A DNA stretch of 64,000 bases from positions 1 to 64,000 of the forward strand of contig JAEYPO010000016.1 in NCBI GenBank assembly GCA_023410595.1, read 5' to 3'. The notes beneath the pieces are model-generated. The model worked only from the letters and a program-made list of their open reading frames with translations. It ran no database searches and had not been told where the DNA came from. The position numbers were made by a program, and so were the translations under genes. Position 1 is the stretch's first letter; the number at the start of each line of letters is the position of its first letter. This DNA is from Bacillota bacterium (lineage in GTDB: Bacteria > Bacillota > Clostridia > Christensenellales > SZUA-584). Positions 61,029-64,000 of this stretch are shown here, one piece after another.

Positions 61029-61070
61029 TTGTCCACGCTATATACATTACTACTATTACTGTTACTACTT
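61029..61070 (+). promoter_or_regulatory. Basal unwinding element: DnaA box plus DnaA-trios
   Basis: In the dnaA-dnaN spacer, TTGTCCACG (61029-61037) is followed after 9 bases by the triplets TTA-CTA-CTA-TTA-CTG-TTA-CTA-CTT (61047-61070). Read on the minus strand these are TAG/TAA/CAG units, the DnaA-trio motif that in Bacillus subtilis guides DnaA onto single-stranded DNA beside the boxes. Box, spacing and orientation all agree with the known arrangement. Confidence 0.8.
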
Positions 61071-61127
61071 AATAAACAAGTGGAAATATAATTACACAAC
61101 AATGAACTTACTTTCAAGGAGAACGGA

Positions 61128-62231
61128 ATGAAACTGGTCTGTGAAAAGAACGAACTTCAGAAAAACGTAAATATTGTGACAAAGGCCGTAGCGCCCAAGT
61201 CGCCCGTATATGTGCTCGAAGGTGTATATATAAAAGCCGAAGACAAAGGGATAACGATGTTTGGCAGCGACGGCACGCTTTCCATAAAGTGCTCTTTGGA
61301 GGCGACCGTACTCGAGCCTGGAGATATAGTGCTGCCCGCGAGGCTGCTTGCAGAAATACTCGCCAAGTTTGAAGACTGCGAGATATCGATGTATACGGAA
61401 GGCAATAACATGATAATGCAGTGCGGCCATTCCACGACGACGCTGTGTTATATGGACCCGTCCTCTTACCCCGCGTTCCCGGCCTGCGACAGGACAAAGG
61501 GAGTTACTGCGTTTTCCAATCAGATAGTTTCAATGATAGACCAGACGGTGTTCGCGACGTCGGTGAGCGAAGACAAGCCCATACTTACGGGAATACTGCT
61601 TGAATTCGAAAGTGAAAAGCTTAAAATGGTGGCGCTCGACGGCTACCGTCTCGCCGTAAGGCAGGAAAGGATACAGTCGGGGACGGACGCGGGTGAAGTC
61701 GTTGTGCCCTCAAGGTCGATGCGCGAGATAGCGCGCATACTGCCCGAGGAAGAGGAGACAGTTAAGCTTTATGCGGGCGACAGCCTTGTTACCGTCGTTT
61801 GCGGCGATATAGAGATAGCGACGAGAGTGCTTCAGGGCGACTATGTAAAATACAAAAACATACTGCCCACGGAACATACGACGAGGGTAATTATAAACAC
61901 GCTTAATTTTTTAAGCAGCCTCGAGCGGGCGAGCATACTGGCGAGGCAGTCGAAGACTAACCTTGTCAACCTCTCCATGGAGGGCTCGCTGATGACTATA
62001 ACGTCGGATTCTGAGATAGGCAAGGCGCGCGAAGAGGTGGATATTGCTCTTACTGGAAAGAGCCTCGATATATCGTTCAACTCGCGATACCTGCTGGATG
62101 TTTTAAAAGAGGTAAAGGACGACGAGATAGTGCTCGATTTGAATACAAATATAAGCCCGTGCATGATACACCCTGTGCAGGGCGGCAGCTTTTTGTATCT
62201 CGTACTGCCTGTGAAAACGAGCAATGGCTGA
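61128..62231 (+). CDS. dnaN: DNA polymerase III beta subunit (sliding clamp)
   Basis: A 367-residue clamp protein that forms a dimeric ring on DNA and tethers polymerase III and repair enzymes. It starts MKLVCEKNELQKNVNIVTKAV, shows three beta-clamp domains and ends in the usual MIHPV...YLVLPVKT. AAGGAG precedes the ATG at 61128. It follows dnaA; the usual downstream genes recF and gyrB are not found, and instead a terminator and an unrelated gene follow. Confidence 0.97.
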   Translation: MKLVCEKNELQKNVNIVTKAVAPKSPVYVLEGVYIKAEDKGITMFGSDGTLSIKCSLEATVLEPGDIVLPARLLAEILAKFEDCEISMYTEGNNMIMQCGHSTTTLCYMDPSSYPAFPACDRTKGVTAFSNQIVSMIDQTVFATSVSEDKPILTGILLEFESEKLKMVALDGYRLAVRQERIQSGTDAGEVVVPSRSMREIARILPEEEETVKLYAGDSLVTVVCGDIEIATRVLQGDYVKYKNILPTEHTTRVIINTLNFLSSLERASILARQSKTNLVNLSMEGSLMTITSDSEIGKAREEVDIALTGKSLDISFNSRYLLDVLKEVKDDEIVLDLNTNISPCMIHPVQGGSFLYLVLPVKTSNG

Positions 62232-62247
62232 TAGTATGAAATTACTC

Positions 62248-62272
62248 AAGGCTCTCTTTTAAGAGGGCCTTT
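62248..62272 (+). terminator. dnaN terminator
   Basis: AAGGC-CTCTT and AAGAG-GCCTT with one mismatch, followed by TTT. Confidence 0.75.
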
Positions 62273-62673
62273 TACATTGATATAAAAGCGGGCGGACAGT
62301 GACGGTCCTCTATTCGTATGGGCAATAAACTTCACTGACGTTCGTTTATCACCTCATACCATACAGCTAACGCTAGTCACAGAACATTCATCTCGCTTTA
62401 TCCGCCACTGGCGGCGCTTGCTTACGGTTCCGCCCCTATGGATATTAAACAACCACTATTTAATAACTTTATATAAAATAGCACCTCATCCGGCGTTTAG
62501 CGCCGCCTTCACCTTTAGGAGAAGGCTTATGACGTAATATATTTTTTTCAAATGAATTGGGGATTGTCTAAAGAAAAAGAAAGTTATAGTATATAATCGG
62601 CATGTTTGTAATTAATTATCATTAACGTTACTTTTATTTGATGATTTACTAATAACGATTTTAGGAGAGTTAG
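62273..62673. repeat. Gene-free region with REP-like tail
   Basis: No gene. CGGCG-TTTA-GCGCCG (62491-62505) and GCCTTC...GAAGGC (62505-62526) form two hairpins in a CACC...CTTTAGGAGAAGGC context similar to the tail at 20205-20250. From about 62540 the sequence becomes very AT-rich up to the next gene. Confidence 0.45.
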
Positions 62674-64000
62674 ATGAAAAAGATAAAACTTATTTATACG
62701 GTATTAGTTATTATGTTAATAATGACTGCATGTCGGTCTACGCCGGAAGAACCGATTGTAATAGATAAAGGTGATGACAATATGGATTTTGTACAAAGCA
62801 ATTCCATAAGTACTTCTATAAGCAGCCAATATCCGTCTAGCTGGACGGAGAAAATACAGAACAACGAAGGATCAGACTTTATAGATATAAATGCGACGGT
62901 TAAATTTCCTGCTATCAACTCAATACCGATAATTTGTGTGAAGCCTCATGCATTCTCACAGGGAGAAGTAGAAAATCTTGTACAATATTTTTCTCAAGGA
63001 AAACCTCTTTATTCAACAGATGAAACTATGACAAAATCAGATATTGAGATGCACGTAATTGAGTTAAGGGGGATTCTTGAAGAGGCAAAGGATGGGAATG
63101 AAGACTTGGGCACACCTGAAGAAATACAGAAACAGATTGATTCACTTGAAGAGCAATATGAGAATGCTCCTGAAACACGAAATAATACCATAGTTGATTC
63201 AACGTTGAAAATACAGCCCGGAACTTCAAGAGAAGTACTGGATGTGGCTATTGACATAAGTAACGGTGAATATGCAAGAATAAGCCTAATTAATTGCAAT
63301 GAATCTAATTATAATACCGTTTTTACTTATCAAAATGGTCAATTATATAAACCGGTGGAAGAGTTATATGGAAAAGACGCTGAAGGACTAAATACTACAC
63401 TTATTAAAGCCACTCAAGAGGCAGAAGCAATGTTAAAAAATTTGGGCATAGTTGAATATGAAGCTGTTTCAATAGAGACAGGTGCAAAGCAATTAAACTC
63501 AGATAGTCTTGATCTAGAACAGCAAGGCTATATTATTAAATATAGGTTGAAGAAAAATGATTTAATGTATTTATTTTGTGAAGGACGAGATTACACCGGT
63601 ATTACTATTGATGAAAAAACGGGCTTTTATGTATATGAAAGTACTAGAGAAATCGTAGAAGAATTTGCACCGACTTGGAGCATCAGCGAAATAAGCATTA
63701 ATATTGATGACTCTGGTGTAACATTTTTTAACTGGAATAATCCTGTTGAAATTGTTGAAAGCATAAGTGATAATGTAGGTCTTTTGCCTTTTAATGAAGT
63801 ACAGCGAATTTTTACTCAGCAAATGAAGTCTGCTTATATATATAATAGCAATGGCTTGTTATATCATGTTGACAAGATTGAGCTTGGTTTGGCAGCAACA
63901 GCCCATAAAGATAATATCGGACAATTTCTAATGGTTCCAGTTTGGATTTTCTATGGATATTGCGAAGATACAAATATGCCGGATGCATATCAAGAAGCAA
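62674..64000 (+). CDS. DUF6034 family lipoprotein, partial (runs off the window)
   Basis: The reading frame is open from ATG 62674 (after TTAGGAGAG) to the end of the window: 442 codons, no stop reached. The signal peptide ends in MTAC (Cys 20). The body matches the other DUF6034 proteins: IICVKPHAFSQGEVENLVQYFSQGKPLY, then ...EEQYENAPE, WNNPVEIVE and LLPFNEVQRIF, in the same order. Its base composition is far more AT-rich than that of the other two copies, which points to recent transfer or a different origin. The expected missing C terminus is small, perhaps 20-40 residues. Confidence 0.85.
   Translation, partial: MKKIKLIYTVLVIMLIMTACRSTPEEPIVIDKGDDNMDFVQSNSISTSISSQYPSSWTEKIQNNEGSDFIDINATVKFPAINSIPIICVKPHAFSQGEVENLVQYFSQGKPLYSTDETMTKSDIEMHVIELRGILEEAKDGNEDLGTPEEIQKQIDSLEEQYENAPETRNNTIVDSTLKIQPGTSREVLDVAIDISNGEYARISLINCNESNYNTVFTYQNGQLYKPVEELYGKDAEGLNTTLIKATQEAEAMLKNLGIVEYEAVSIETGAKQLNSDSLDLEQQGYIIKYRLKKNDLMYLFCEGRDYTGITIDEKTGFYVYESTREIVEEFAPTWSISEISINIDDSGVTFFNWNNPVEIVESISDNVGLLPFNEVQRIFTQQMKSAYIYNSNGLLYHVDKIELGLAATAHKDNIGQFLMVPVWIFYGYCEDTNMPDAYQEA

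Overview
This 64 kb window reads as chromosomal DNA of an uncultured member of the Bacillota, class Clostridia. GC is roughly 50 percent, intergenic regions are AT-rich, and Shine-Dalgarno sites (GGAGG) are strong, with frequent TTG and GTG starts. A Christensenellales-like gut lineage would fit the gene set (type III glutamine synthetase, GTP-type PEP carboxykinase, HcyBio operon, DUF6034 and DUF5711 proteins). That placement is an inference from gene content.

The right end carries the replication origin. dnaA (59.5-60.9 kb) and dnaN (61.1-62.2 kb) are preceded by DnaA-box clusters. The dnaA-dnaN spacer holds a DnaA box followed by a run of DnaA-trio triplets. Two perfect parS sites and parAB lie 12-14 kb to the left. 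Most genes from 8 to 34 kb and from 45 to 56 kb lie on the minus strand, as expected for leading-strand genes of the replichore left of the origin.

Layout, left to right. 0-6 kb: glnN with a leader attenuator, a possible spore-coat-like protein, a phosphodiesterase, a yvl-like membrane operon and a DUF559 nuclease flanked by repeats. 6-14 kb: fhs, an MBL hydrolase with a decayed duplicate of its 3' region, pckG, rsmA and csp. 14-31 kb: a DUF6034 lipoprotein, tilS-hpt-ftsH, mnmE-mnmG, an ANTAR regulator with a degenerate receiver, a variant PRPP synthetase, a PHP-domain/GNAT pair, a MecA-like penicillin-binding lipoprotein, and an orphan Cas2-fold protein. 31-45 kb: YwlE-type phosphatase with tsaC; a three-gene operon matching the archaeal-type homocysteine biosynthesis set; ychF, pgsA, hpf; the SRP RNA gene; purA; resA-ccdA; a lipid kinase; DUF5711 and CvpA. 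45-64 kb: parS/parAB, SGNH hydrolase, blaI with a BlaR1-like protease fused to DUF6034, a propeller-like membrane protein, an alpha/beta hydrolase, dapF-cca, pdp, an NlpC/P60 hydrolase, dnaA, dnaN, and the start of a third DUF6034 gene that runs off the window.

The points that most merit follow-up are the DUF6034 family (one copy fused behind an M56 protease with an internal lipobox-like Cys, two as lipoproteins), the pseudo-receiver ANTAR protein together with the glnN leader, the compact homocysteine operon, and the layout of the origin. No CRISPR array, intact insertion sequence, rRNA or tRNA gene was recognised.
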